A stretch of 64,000 bases of DNA from Lawsonibacter sp900766145 (GTDB lineage: Bacteria; Bacillota; Clostridia; Oscillospirales; Oscillospiraceae): the NCBI RefSeq assembly GCF_030372275.1, contig NZ_JAUDDJ010000006.1, one strand, 5' to 3'. Below the pieces are notes generated by a model. That model saw only the letters and a program-made list of their open reading frames with translations. It made no database searches and was not told where the DNA came from. Of the stretch, positions 52,089 through 61,688 are shown piece by piece; position 1 is the first letter of the stretch, and each line of letters opens with the position of its first letter. A program made the translations under genes and the position numbers.

Positions 52089-52757
52089 TCACCCCTCCTC
52101 CAATCGGTAACCCGCCTTGAATACCGTCTTGATCTGCTTACCCGCTTTTCCTAGGGCAGCGCGCAGGCTGCGGATGCGCACATCCACCGCCCGGTCGTCC
52201 CCCTCAAAGTCCAGCCCCCACACCTTGTCCAGCAGCTGGGGGCGGGAGAGTACCTGGCCCTGGTTACGCATGAGGCAGAGCAGCAGCTCGTACTCCCGGG
52301 GGGATAGCTTTACCTCCTGTCCTGCCGCCTGGCACCGGCGGGAGCCGGTATCCAGGGAGATGGCCCCGCAGGAGAGGACCCCCGCCCTTTGCTGCCCCCG
52401 GCTGCGGCGGATGAGGACTTGGAGCTTGGCCAGCAGCACTGCCAGGGAAAAGGGCTTTGTCACATAGTCGTCCGCCCCCAGGGCGTAGCCCCGGAGCATG
52501 TCCTCCTCGCTCCCCAGAGCGGTGAGAAACAGGATGGGCACGGCGCTATGGCGGCGCACCGCCCGGCACACCCCAAAGCCGTCCAGCCCGGGCATGAGCA
52601 CGTCCAGCACCACCGCGTCGAAGTCTGCCTCCTCCAGCAGCTCCAGGGCCTCCCGGCCATCCCGGGCCAGGTCGCACTCCAGGCCGTGGGCGGTGAGGTA
52701 GTCCCGGATGATGTCCCGCATATTTCCCTCGTCTTCCACCACCAGAATCCGATCCAT
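52089..52757 (-). CDS. OmpR-family response regulator
   Basis: ATG at 52757 after GGGAGGATG; 222 residues. Receiver (about 2-115) has VVEDEGN, VLDVLMPGLDG, LTALGSE and KPFS. Winged-helix output (about 130-220) has LSPREYELLLCLMRN and DVRIRSLRAALGKAG. The complete DNA-binding domain contrasts with the broken regulator at 25105-25721. Operates with the kinase downstream. Targets may include the neighbouring MATE or ABC exporter genes, which is inference. Confidence 0.93.
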   Translation of the reverse strand: MDRILVVEDEGNMRDIIRDYLTAHGLECDLARDGREALELLEEADFDAVVLDVLMPGLDGFGVCRAVRRHSAVPILFLTALGSEEDMLRGYALGADDYVTKPFSLAVLLAKLQVLIRRSRGQQRAGVLSCGAISLDTGSRRCQAAGQEVKLSPREYELLLCLMRNQGQVLSRPQLLDKVWGLDFEGDDRAVDVRIRSLRAALGKAGKQIKTVFKAGYRLEEG

Positions 52758-52855
52758 GGCCCATCCTCCCTTTCTGTGTTCAGGGTACACCCTGCCTGTG
52801 TCCAAGTTATGTCCATTCCATCATACCCCGGAACCCTTCCCTGTGCAACGAAGAA

Positions 52856-52889
52856 AACGCGCCGCGGAGCATTGCTCCGCGGCGCGTTC
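52856..52889. terminator. GC-rich hairpin between the regulator and symporter genes
   Basis: AACGCGCCGCGGAGCA pairs with 52874-52889; A runs left, TTCTT right. It acts for the minus-strand symporter gene and may also protect the regulator. Confidence 0.7.
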
Positions 52890-52901
52890 TTGCAGATTTG
52901 C

Positions 52902-54308
<1,407 letters not shown>

Positions 54309-54444
54309 AGTACACACTCACTTTCTAAAATTTCTCTCTCTCTGGTCGGAGACGGCTGCCTGTCTCCCTGAGCCCCCGTCTCCTGGGCGCAAGGAAGCCC
54401 TGCGTGCCGAAGGAAAACGGAACGCGGGGCCTGTATGTGGACTT

Positions 54445-54450
54445 ATTATA
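54445..54450 (-). promoter_or_regulatory. -10 element of the symporter gene
   Basis: Minus-strand TATAAT at 54450-54445, about 135 nt before the start codon; the -35 (TGGCTT, 17 bases upstream) is poor. Apart from this, the hairpin in the leader and the proS terminator, the 317-bp gap 54309-54625 shows nothing. Confidence 0.5.
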
Positions 54451-54567
54451 CAGGAAATCGGGAATAAAAGCCAGAGGAAACTGTGAAACATGCTGAACTT
54501 TGTGAAAAGTACACAGAAAGTTCACATTTGTGCGGGCGCTTCGGTGGGAATGGCCGGAAACAAAATT

Positions 54568-54600
54568 CCCCCGCTCCGGGCAGAGGGCCCGCAGCGGGGG
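54568..54600 (-). terminator. Terminator of proS
   Basis: CCCCCGCTGCGGGC stem with its partner around CCTCT (minus strand), followed by AATTTTGTTT. Confidence 0.75.
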
Positions 54601-54625
54601 AAGAGGATACAAAAACTGGGAAAAA

Positions 54626-56071
54626 TCAGTAGGCCACGCCCCACAGGATCATGTGCTTGGCGGGCTTTCCGCAGCACACGCAGGTGTCGGACACCTTCTC
54701 CTGAGCAAAGGGCATGCAGCGGGAGGACACGCCGGCGATCTCCTTCATCTTCAGCTCGCAGGCCTCATCGCCGCACCACATGGTACGGGCAAAGCCGCCC
54801 TCGTTCTGGATAAAGTCCTTGACCTCCTCGGCGGTGAGGCAGGTCTTGGTGTGGTCCTCCAGGTTCTTCTTGGCCCGCTGGTACAGCCCGTCGTGCACGG
54901 CGTCCAGCAGCTGGGGTACGGTGGTCTCCAGCTCGCTGAGGGGCACGAAGACCTTCTCACCGCTGTCACGGCGGCAGATGCAGCACTGGCCCTTCTCCAT
55001 GTCCTTGGGGCCGATCTCCACACGCAGGGGCACGCCCTTCATCTCATACTGGGCGGCCTTCCAGCCCATGGACTGGTCGGAGGCGTCCATGTCGGCGCGG
55101 ATGCCGGCGGCCTTCAGGCGGCCCAGCAGGTCGGTGGCGGCGTCCAGCACGCCCTCCTTGTGCTGGGCCACGGGGATGACCATGGCCTGGATGGGGGCGA
55201 TGCGGGGGGGCAGCACCAGGCCGTTGTTGTCGCCGTGGGTCATGATGATGCCGCCGATCATACGGGTGGACACGCCCCAGGAAGTCTGGTGGGGGAAGTG
55301 GAGCTGGTTGTCCTTGCCGGTGAAGGTGATGTCAAAGGCGCGGGCAAAGCCGTCGCCGAAGTAGTGGCTGGTACCGGACTGGAGGGCCTTCTTGTCGTGC
55401 ATCATGCACTCCACGGTGTAGGTCTCCTCGGCGCCGTTGAACTTCTCCTTGTCGGTCTTGCGGCCCTTGACCACAGGCATGGCCAGCACGTTCTCCAGGA
55501 AGTCGGCGTAGATGTTCAGCATGCGCTGAGTCTCCTCCCGGGCCTCCTCCTCGGTGGCGTGCATGGTGTGGCCCTCCTGCCACAGGAACTCGCGGTGGCG
55601 CAGGAAGGGACGGCTGGTCTTCTCCCAGCGCAGCACGCTGCACCACTGGTTGTACAGCTTGGGCAGGTCACGGTGGGAGTGGATGATGTTCTTGTAGTGC
55701 TCGCAGAACAGGGTCTCAGAGGTGGGGCGGATGCAGTAGCGCTCCTCCAGCTTCTCGCTGCCGCCGTAGGTCACCCAGGCGCACTCGGGGGCAAAGCCCT
55801 CCACGTGGTCCTTCTCCTTCTGCAGCAGGCTCTCAGGGATGAGCATGGGCAGATACACATTCTCGTGGCCGGTCTCCTTGAACTTCTTGTCCAGCTCGGC
55901 CTGGATGTTCTCCCAGATGGCGTAGCCATAGGGACGGTAGATGAACATACCCTTGATGGAGGAGTAGTCAATGAGCTCGGCCTTTTTGCACACATCGGTG
56001 TACCACTGGGCAAAGTCGACCTCCATATCGGTGATCTGCTCTACCTGCTTCTTGTTGGAATTTTGAGCCAT
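54626..56071 (-). CDS. proS: Prolyl-tRNA synthetase, archaeal/eukaryotic-type (short ProS)
   Basis: The product has 481 residues and lacks the editing insertion of the long bacterial ProRS, so it is the short ProS3-type form. Class II motifs: motif 2 with LYNQWCSVLRWE and the GHTMHATEEEA loop, motif 3 region TSWGVSTRMIGGII. The C-terminal zinc-like cysteines (CICRRDSGE and CVCCGKPAKH) are visible. It charges tRNA-Pro. AAAAGGAC precedes the ATG. No T-box is seen in the short leader. Confidence 0.95.
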   Translation of the reverse strand: MAQNSNKKQVEQITDMEVDFAQWYTDVCKKAELIDYSSIKGMFIYRPYGYAIWENIQAELDKKFKETGHENVYLPMLIPESLLQKEKDHVEGFAPECAWVTYGGSEKLEERYCIRPTSETLFCEHYKNIIHSHRDLPKLYNQWCSVLRWEKTSRPFLRHREFLWQEGHTMHATEEEAREETQRMLNIYADFLENVLAMPVVKGRKTDKEKFNGAEETYTVECMMHDKKALQSGTSHYFGDGFARAFDITFTGKDNQLHFPHQTSWGVSTRMIGGIIMTHGDNNGLVLPPRIAPIQAMVIPVAQHKEGVLDAATDLLGRLKAAGIRADMDASDQSMGWKAAQYEMKGVPLRVEIGPKDMEKGQCCICRRDSGEKVFVPLSELETTVPQLLDAVHDGLYQRAKKNLEDHTKTCLTAEEVKDFIQNEGGFARTMWCGDEACELKMKEIAGVSSRCMPFAQEKVSDTCVCCGKPAKHMILWGVAY

Positions 56072-56186
56072 ATCGGATCAGTCCTTTTCTATAAGATCGG
56101 GCTTGGAAAACTCGTACCGTTTATTGTATAAATTTCGGCTGGAAAAGTCAAGGCGGAAACCGAAAAACCCCAGGAAGTGGGGGCAA

Positions 56187-56873
56187 TTACAGGTAGTCGC
56201 CGGTGTAGTCGATCACCATATCGTCCAGGGTCTGCCAGCCGCTGGACACCAGGGAGTAGTAGTCCCCCTCCAGTTTTAGCTGGAGCATCACCGACTGCTC
56301 CTGGCCGTAGGTGGCCTGGGGCAGTACCTCCTCCACCTGGTCCATCATCTGATTGGCGTACTGCTCATCCAGCGCCTGATATTCCTCCTCGCCCAGAGTC
56401 TCGGCCAGATCGGGCGTGGTGCCGTTGTTTTCACACACCTGGGTCCACACCTGGCCGTAGGTCTCGTCGGGAATCAGGTGAAACAGTTCGATGGGGGAGA
56501 GGGTGACCTCCACGGCAAAGTCCCCGCCCTGGAGCTTGTTCCCGTCGCCCACGGTGTACTTGGCCTTGGCATAGATGTCCTTTACCAGCTGGGTGGCTCG
56601 CTCATTGACTGCATCGGTGGGCAGGACCACCTCCAAGTAGCTCAGCAGCCGCTGGGCTTCCGCCTCGGCGTTGTCCTCGTACTGCTGTTGGGCGTCCTCC
56701 TCGGTCATCCCATCCACCAGGTCCAGATATTCCTGGCTGTACTGACCCTTGTAGGTGCAGTCCAGCTCTCCTTGAATGTAGGTCGTCACATCTGCTCCGG
56801 ATAGCCCGCAGGCGGTGAGGGTGAGGGTCAGTGCGCAGGCCAGAATTCCGGCAGACAAGTGGCGCGTTTTCAT
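56187..56873 (-). CDS. Lipoprotein with helical domain, DUF5105-like
   Basis: ATG at 56873 after AGGAG; 228 residues with lipobox LTACG (Cys near 22). The mature part is acidic with a long helical region (GMTEEDAQQQYEDNAEAEAQ) and the phrase LSPIELFHLIPDETY. It resembles the DUF5105-like lipoproteins of Clostridia, an uncertain assignment. No partner gene is apparent; the function is unknown. Confidence 0.75.
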   Translation of the reverse strand: MKTRHLSAGILACALTLTLTACGLSGADVTTYIQGELDCTYKGQYSQEYLDLVDGMTEEDAQQQYEDNAEAEAQRLLSYLEVVLPTDAVNERATQLVKDIYAKAKYTVGDGNKLQGGDFAVEVTLSPIELFHLIPDETYGQVWTQVCENNGTTPDLAETLGEEEYQALDEQYANQMMDQVEEVLPQATYGQEQSVMLQLKLEGDYYSLVSSGWQTLDDMVIDYTGDYL

Positions 56874-56981
56874 AGACAATCTCCTCTCTTGTGTGCTGCG
56901 TGGTGAGCGGCAGCCCCTGTGGGCGGCCAGGTCCGAATCGTTCTGCTTTTAATTTAAAGGATGAAAGGGGGAAAGTCAACC

Positions 56982-57035
56982 TTGCTCGTGCGGGTGGGAT
57001 GTGGTACACTCCTGTCATGACATCGAAACAGACAG
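56982..57035 (+). promoter_or_regulatory. niaR promoter with a NiaR-like operator
   Basis: TTGCTC (56982-56987), 17 bases, TACACT (57005-57010). The -10 lies in TGTGGTACACTCCTGTC (57000-57016), which matches 14 of 17 bases of the left half of the operator at 57599; GACA follows after AT. The right half is degenerate. Confidence 0.55.
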
Positions 57036-57046
57036 GAGGTGCGGCC

Positions 57047-57562
57047 ATGGACGCTGCACACAGAAGAAAAACCATCACTCATATTTTGGAAGAGGCCAAG
57101 GCGCCGGTGAGTGCGGCCTCTCTGGCCCGGGAATTCTCCGTCAGCCGGCAGATCATCGTAGGGGATGTGGCCCTGCTGCGGGCAGGGGGGCTGGACATTG
57201 CCGCCACGCCCCGGGGCTATGTGCTGCCCAAGGAGAGCGTTGGGCTGGTGCGCACCGTAGCCTGCATCCATCCGGGGGAGGCTATGGCCCGGGAGCTGGA
57301 GATCATGGTGGACCAGGGCTGCCAGGTGCTGGACGTCATTGTGGAGCACCCGGTGTACGGACAGCTGACCGGGCAGCTGCGTCTGGCTTCCCGGTATGAT
57401 GTGCAGGAGTTTGTCCGCCTGGTGTCCCAGCGGAAGGCCAAGCCCTTGTCCGATCTCACCGGGGGCGTTCACCTCCACACGCTGCGCTGTCCCGACGAGG
57501 ACAGCTACCGCCGGGTGCTCTCCGGCCTGAAAGCGGAGGGCTTTCTCTACCCGGGGGAATAA
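57047..57562 (+). CDS. niaR: NiaR (YrxA) niacin-responsive repressor
   Basis: ATG at 57047 after CAGGAGG; 171 residues. N-terminal winged helix (about 5-55: APVSAASLAREFSVSRQIIV) and C-terminal 3H domain (about 68-170) with conserved His in CIHPGEAM, VEHPVYGQL and HLHTLRCPDEDSY, which bind metal and niacin. In Firmicutes NiaR represses NAD synthesis and niacin uptake genes. The operators found here in front of its own gene and of the next gene fit that role. Confidence 0.9.
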   Translation: MDAAHRRKTITHILEEAKAPVSAASLAREFSVSRQIIVGDVALLRAGGLDIAATPRGYVLPKESVGLVRTVACIHPGEAMARELEIMVDQGCQVLDVIVEHPVYGQLTGQLRLASRYDVQEFVRLVSQRKAKPLSDLTGGVHLHTLRCPDEDSYRRVLSGLKAEGFLYPGE

Positions 57563-57571
57563 AGAAATAGG

Positions 57572-57634
57572 TTGACAAACGGAAAATATCCGGTACAATG
57601 TGGTATACACGTGTCTTGACACCTGTATACCACA
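57572..57634 (+). promoter_or_regulatory. Promoter and 36-bp NiaR-type operator of the transporter gene
   Basis: TTGACA (57572-57577), 16 bases, TACAAT (57594-57599). A dyad of two 17-base arms, TGTGGTATACACGTGTC and 57618-57634, with one mismatch and central TT, begins in the -10 and covers the start point. It is placed to block transcription. The core GTGTCTTGACAC is of the kind reported for NiaR. Confidence 0.8.
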
Positions 57635-57655
57635 TTTTGTTTGGGAGAGAAATTT

Positions 57656-58774
57656 ATGGGACGCTTACGGGAATTTATGAAGCGGAAGAACATTGTCATC
57701 TCCGCCAAGCGCTATGGTATTGACGCTCTGGGGGCTATGGCCCAGGGCCTGTTCTGCTCGCTGCTCATAGGAACGATCCTCAACACCATCGGCACGCAAT
57801 TCAACGTTGAGTTTCTTAATCAGGTAGTGGCTACGCTAGGAAGTGGGGACAAGCAGATCACTTACACCGTGGGCGGTCTGGCCTCGGCCATGAGCGGCCC
57901 CGCCATGGCGGTGGCCATTGGATACGCCTTGCAGGCGCCCCCTATGGTGCTGTTTTCTCTGGTGACCGTGGGATTTGCCTCTAACGCCCTGGGTGGGGCG
58001 GGGGGACCGCTGGCTGTCCTGTTTGTGGCCATCATTGCTGCCGAGTTTGGCAAGGCGGTGAGTAAGGAGACCAAGATCGACATTTTGGTTACCCCCATTG
58101 TGACCATCCTCATTGGCGTTGGGGCGGCCTGGGTCATTGCGCCTCCCATCGGCGCGGCAGCCAATGCCTTTGGGCAGCTCATTGTGCAGACTACCAAGCT
58201 CCAGCCCTTCTGGATGGGCATGCTGGTGTCGGTGCTGGTGGGCATTGCCCTGACCCTGCCCATCTCCTCGGCGGCCATCTGTTCGGCCTTGGGGTTGGTA
58301 GGCTTGGCAGGGGGCGCGGCGGTGGCTGGCTGCTGCGCCAACATGGTGGGCTTTGCGGTGCTCTCCTTCAAAGAGAATGGCTGGGGTGGTCTGGTGAGCC
58401 AGGGCATTGGCACCTCCATGCTCCAGATGCCCAACATTGTGAAGAATCCGAAGATCTGGCTGCCTGCCATCCTCACCTCCGCCATCACCGGTCCCATTGC
58501 CACTTGCCTATTTAAATTAGAGATGAATGGAGCCCCCATCAACTCGGGCATGGGCACCTGCGGCCTGTGCGGGCAGCTGGGTGTCTGGACTGGCTGGGTG
58601 GCTCCTAGCGAGAAGGCCCTGGCCAGCGGTGCGGTGGCTATCACTCCCACGGCCTTTGACTGGATGGGGCTGATTCTCATTTCCTTTGTCCTGCCTGCGG
58701 TCCTGTGTTGGTTGTTCGGCATCTTTTTCCGCAAGATCGGCTGGATCAAAGAGGGAGATCTTCAACTTTCTTAA
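57656..58774 (+). CDS. PTS_EIIC_2-type membrane transporter, predicted NiaR target
   Basis: ATG at 57656 after GGGAGAG; 372 residues with about ten membrane helices and Gly/Ala-rich loops such as GGLASAMSGPAMAVAIGYAL and SNALGGAGGPLAV. It resembles the stand-alone PTS IIC-like family PF13303; no IIA or IIB is encoded nearby. The NiaR operator on its promoter suggests that it carries niacin, nicotinamide or a related vitamin rather than sugar. That is inference. Confidence 0.8.
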   Translation: MGRLREFMKRKNIVISAKRYGIDALGAMAQGLFCSLLIGTILNTIGTQFNVEFLNQVVATLGSGDKQITYTVGGLASAMSGPAMAVAIGYALQAPPMVLFSLVTVGFASNALGGAGGPLAVLFVAIIAAEFGKAVSKETKIDILVTPIVTILIGVGAAWVIAPPIGAAANAFGQLIVQTTKLQPFWMGMLVSVLVGIALTLPISSAAICSALGLVGLAGGAAVAGCCANMVGFAVLSFKENGWGGLVSQGIGTSMLQMPNIVKNPKIWLPAILTSAITGPIATCLFKLEMNGAPINSGMGTCGLCGQLGVWTGWVAPSEKALASGAVAITPTAFDWMGLILISFVLPAVLCWLFGIFFRKIGWIKEGDLQLS

Positions 58775-58789
58775 AAGAAAGCTGGGCAA

Positions 58790-59050
58790 AGAACTTCCTG
58801 CAAAGCTCCGCTTTGCCTCTGCGTCCGTTACGAGACATATTTGGTGGGAGTGACTGCTCAGGTCGCCCCCACCTTTTATATATTATAGGTTCCGCCCTGC
58901 GGGGCGGGAAACGGAGATGTTCTTTCCAGCGATGGAAAGAACCAAAGATCGCCGGGGCCGCCTTCGGTGAGCGCCCGCTCCGCGAAGGCGCTCACCGGAA
59001 GCCAGCCCCCGGCGATTCTTTCGTGCCTTTCTGATCGCTCAGAAAGGCAC
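58790..59050. repeat. Modular palindromic repeat element, related to the element near 37.7 kb
   Basis: GGTTCCGCCCTGCGGGGCGG occurs here (58888) and at 37713, followed in both places by a hairpin opening GTT (here GTTCTTTCC/GGAAAGAAC, 58919-58942), AACCAAA and a CCGGGG block. Here the CGCCGGGG/CCCCGGCG arms (58950-59014) enclose a second hairpin (CGGTGAGCGCC/GGCGCTCACCG, 58965-58997), and GTGCCTTTCTGA/TCAGAAAGGCAC (59023-59050) closes the set. No gene is visible. Confidence 0.6.
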
Positions 59051-59129
59051 ATCCCCGTCCCTATCAAACATCACCAAAGCAACCACAGGAAACTCCATGA
59101 AAACGGGCAAAATTTTTTAAAAAAACACC

Positions 59130-59159
59130 TTGACACACACGGGGGTGTTGATGTATCAT
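59130..59159 (+). promoter_or_regulatory. Promoter of the S10 operon
   Basis: TTGACA (59130-59135), 18 bases, TATCAT (59154-59159). The leader from about 59166 to rpsJ is some 260 nt. Confidence 0.65.
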
Positions 59160-59165
59160 ACTGGA

Positions 59166-59428
59166 GTCCCTGTTAAGGGGGCAACTGCGATGATGTGGGA
59201 GATTGCTCAGAAATGAGGTAACTTCCACGGAGTATGTCCGAGCTAGAATCGGGCGGCTGAAGGACCTGGGCACAGCGTATATCGCTGTAGCTGGGTGGAA
59301 CCGGCCTGCTTGCACGCCGGTTTCTTTCATGCCACGGAGTGATACGCACGAGAACGTGGACAGGAACTTCACCGTACGAAGCGAGGGACAAGGAATTCAC
59401 TTCGTATGTATTAAGGAGGAAACAACCC
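59166..59428 (+). promoter_or_regulatory. Structured leader of the S10 operon with T-box-like attenuator
   Basis: ACAGCG/CGCTGT hairpin (59272-59288), then GGGTGGAACCGGC (59293-59305), whose 3' part pairs with GCCGGTT (59316-59322) followed by TCTTTC: an alternative terminator like that of a T-box, where GGGTGGNACC is the antiterminator signature. A last hairpin (TACGAAG/CTTCGTA, 59375-59406) precedes the ribosome site. The part before the motif (about 127 nt) is short for a standard T-box. It may instead be a ribosomal-protein autoregulatory leader. Confidence 0.5.
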
Positions 59429-59743
59429 ATGGCAGCTCAGAAAGAAATGATCCGCATCCGTCTGAAGGCTTACGATCACCAGCTCATCGACCAGAGCGCT
59501 GAGAAGATCGTGGAGACCGCCAAGCGCACCGGCGCTACCGTCTCCGGCCCCATTCCCCTGCCCACCAAGAAGGAAGTCGTCACCATCCTGCGCGCCGTCC
59601 ACAAGTACAAGGACAGCCGTGAGCAGTTTGAGCGCCGCACTCACAAGCGCCTGATCGACGTGGTCAAGCCCTCCCCCAAGACCGTCGAGGCCCTGATGAG
59701 CCTGGAGCTTCCCGCTGGTGTTGAGATCGAGATTAAGCTGTAA
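59429..59743 (+). CDS. rpsJ: Ribosomal protein S10
   Basis: The product has 104 residues, MIRIRLKAYDHQLIDQSA near the start and PIPLPTKKE in the loop. AAGGAGG precedes the ATG. S10 binds 16S rRNA and NusB in antitermination. First gene of the S10 operon; the next gene begins 271 bp later, an unusually long gap. Confidence 0.97.
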   Translation: MAAQKEMIRIRLKAYDHQLIDQSAEKIVETAKRTGATVSGPIPLPTKKEVVTILRAVHKYKDSREQFERRTHKRLIDVVKPSPKTVEALMSLELPAGVEIEIKL

Positions 59744-60014
59744 GGAAGCGCGGAGAAGCCGGGAGCAGGCGCGCAGTGAATCGCGCAGATGAAAAAACAG
59801 GCGACGCCGAATGGCGGAGCGGCATTTTTCACGGAGCGATGAACAGCGAGCCGTTGCGGAGGCTTCACAGCGTGACAACGCATCGATCTCAAACAATTAC
59901 CTTGTGTACCCGCTGTCTGCCGCATATTGAGGCGGACGGGTCAAGTTGGCCGAGCAATACCAGTCCAATGGGTAACTCGCCCAACCAATAACCTATATAG
60001 GAGGAAAATCCAAC
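59744..60014 (+). other. 271-bp structured spacer between rpsJ and rplC
   Basis: No gene is seen. Near the right end TTGG..CGAG..TACC (about 59946-59961) can pair with GGTA..CTCG..CCAA (59971-59988), giving a hairpin just before the rplC ribosome site AGGAGG (60001). The left half contains GC-rich repeats of GCGGAGCG type. It may be a control element of L3 and downstream genes, or an inserted repeat. Confidence 0.4.
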
Positions 60015-60740
60015 ATGGAGAAAGCGATCATCGGCAAAAAGATCGGCATGACCCAGATCTTCGATGAAGCTGGCCACGTGGTCCCTGTGACCGTGATCGA
60101 GGCCGGCCCCTGCACCGTGGTGCAGAAGAAGACCGCCGAGAAGGATGGCTATGAGGCCATTCAGCTGGGTTATCAGACCGTTCCCGAGCGCAAGCTGACC
60201 AAGCCTGAGGTTGGCCATCAGAAGAAGGCCGGCCTGGAGGAGCTGAAGAAGGTTCTCAAGGAGTTCCGTCTGGACGACTGCTCCAAGTACGAGATCGGCG
60301 ACGAGCTGAAGGCTGACGTGTTCGCCGCGGGCGACCGCGTGGACGTCACCGGCATCAGCAAGGGCCACGGCTACCAGGGCGTTATTAAGCGTCACGGTGC
60401 TTCCCGCCTGAAAGAGACCCACGGTACCGGCCCTGTGCATCGTCACGCCGGCGCCATGGCCGCCAACAGCGATCCTTCCCGTATCTTCAAGGGCAAGATC
60501 GGCGCCGGCCAGATGGGCAACGAGCAGGTCACTGTCATGAACCTGGACGTTATCTCTGTGGACGCCGAGCTGGGCATCATCGCCGTGCGTGGCGCCATCC
60601 CCGGCCCCAAGGGCGGTGTGGTGTTCCTGCGCAACAGCGTAAAGAAGTACTTCGAGCCCAAGGGTGCTGCCGGCATCAGCAACAACCCGCAGAAGGCTTC
60701 CGGCCGCAATCCCCAGAAGGCTTCCGCCCGCAACAAGTAA
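60015..60740 (+). CDS. rplC: Ribosomal protein L3
   Basis: The product has 241 residues. MEKAIIGKKIGMTQIFDEAG and HRHAGAMAANSDPSRIFKGK are standard. Usual length is about 206-212; the extra C-terminal residues come from a Lys/Arg tail with a doubled NPQKASGR/NPQKASAR. Follows AGGAGGAAA. Confidence 0.97.
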   Translation: MEKAIIGKKIGMTQIFDEAGHVVPVTVIEAGPCTVVQKKTAEKDGYEAIQLGYQTVPERKLTKPEVGHQKKAGLEELKKVLKEFRLDDCSKYEIGDELKADVFAAGDRVDVTGISKGHGYQGVIKRHGASRLKETHGTGPVHRHAGAMAANSDPSRIFKGKIGAGQMGNEQVTVMNLDVISVDAELGIIAVRGAIPGPKGGVVFLRNSVKKYFEPKGAAGISNNPQKASGRNPQKASARNK

Positions 60741-60759
60741 GGAAAGGAGAGTGTAAATC

Positions 60760-61380
60760 ATGGCAAAAGCGAATGTGTTTAACATGGCCGGCCAGCAGGT
60801 CGGCGAGATCGAGCTCTCCGAGGCTGTTTTCGGCATCGAGCCCAACCAGGCTGTTGTCCACGAGGTGGTCAAGAACCACCTGGCCAACTGCCGTCAGGGC
60901 ACCCAGAGCGCTCTGACCCGCGCCGAGGTTTCCGGCGGCGGCAAGAAGCCCTGGCGCCAGAAGGGCACCGGCCACGCCCGTCAGGGTTCCACCCGGGCTC
61001 CCCAGTGGACTCACGGCGGTATCGTGTTTGCTCCCAAGCCCCGCGATTACAGCTACACCCTGAATAAGAAGGTGAAGCGCCTGGCTCTGAAGTCCGCTCT
61101 GTCCGCCAAGGCCGCCTCCGGCGACATCCTGGTGGTCGACGAGCTGAAGCTGGACGCCATCAAGACCAAGGACATGCGCAACTTCCTCAACGCGGTTGAG
61201 GCCGGCAAGTCCGTGGTTATCACTCCTGAGGTCAACGAGATCGTGGTCAAGTCCGCCCGGAACATCCCCGGCGTGGTGACCACCACCGCTAAGATCCTCA
61301 GCGTGTACGACATTGTCAACGCCAAGCGCCTGGTCATCGACAAGGCCGCCCTGGCCATCATCGAGGAGGTGTTCGCGTAA
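60760..61380 (+). CDS. rplD: Ribosomal protein L4
   Basis: The product has 206 residues. VSGGGKKPWRQKGTGHARQG and APQWTHGGIVFAPKPRDY are hallmarks. In E. coli L4 also represses its own operon through the leader; whether it does so here is unknown. The stop overlaps rplW (TAATG). Confidence 0.97.
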   Translation: MAKANVFNMAGQQVGEIELSEAVFGIEPNQAVVHEVVKNHLANCRQGTQSALTRAEVSGGGKKPWRQKGTGHARQGSTRAPQWTHGGIVFAPKPRDYSYTLNKKVKRLALKSALSAKAASGDILVVDELKLDAIKTKDMRNFLNAVEAGKSVVITPEVNEIVVKSARNIPGVVTTTAKILSVYDIVNAKRLVIDKAALAIIEEVFA

Positions 61381-61673
61381 TGACCGCTTATGATATCATC
61401 AAGCGCCCCATCATCACCGAGCAGTCCATGGCTGATACCGAGATGAAGCGCTACACCTTCGAGGTGGCCAAGAACGCCAACAAGATCGAGATCGCCAAGG
61501 CGGTTGAGGAGATCTTCGGCGTGAAGGTTGCCAAGGTCAACACCCTGAACATGCAGGGTAAGGAGAAGCGCATGGGCGCCCGGCCCGCTGGCCGCCGTCC
61601 CAGCTGGAAGAAGGCTATGGTCACTCTGACCGCCGATTCCAAGACCATCGAGTTCTTCGAAGGCATGGTGTAA
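61380..61673 (+). CDS. rplW: Ribosomal protein L23
   Basis: The product has 97 residues: YDIIKRPIITEQSM, KIEIAKAVEEIFGVKVAKVN and GRRPSWKKA. L23 sits at the polypeptide exit and binds SRP and trigger factor. One-base overlap with rplD. Confidence 0.97.
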   Translation: MTAYDIIKRPIITEQSMADTEMKRYTFEVAKNANKIEIAKAVEEIFGVKVAKVNTLNMQGKEKRMGARPAGRRPSWKKAMVTLTADSKTIEFFEGMV

Positions 61674-61688
61674 GGAGGAGATTGAACA

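Noticed and set aside
54309..54440. Glycine riboswitch in the leader of the AGCS symporter
   Set aside because: A hairpin is present but the aptamer core motifs are not.
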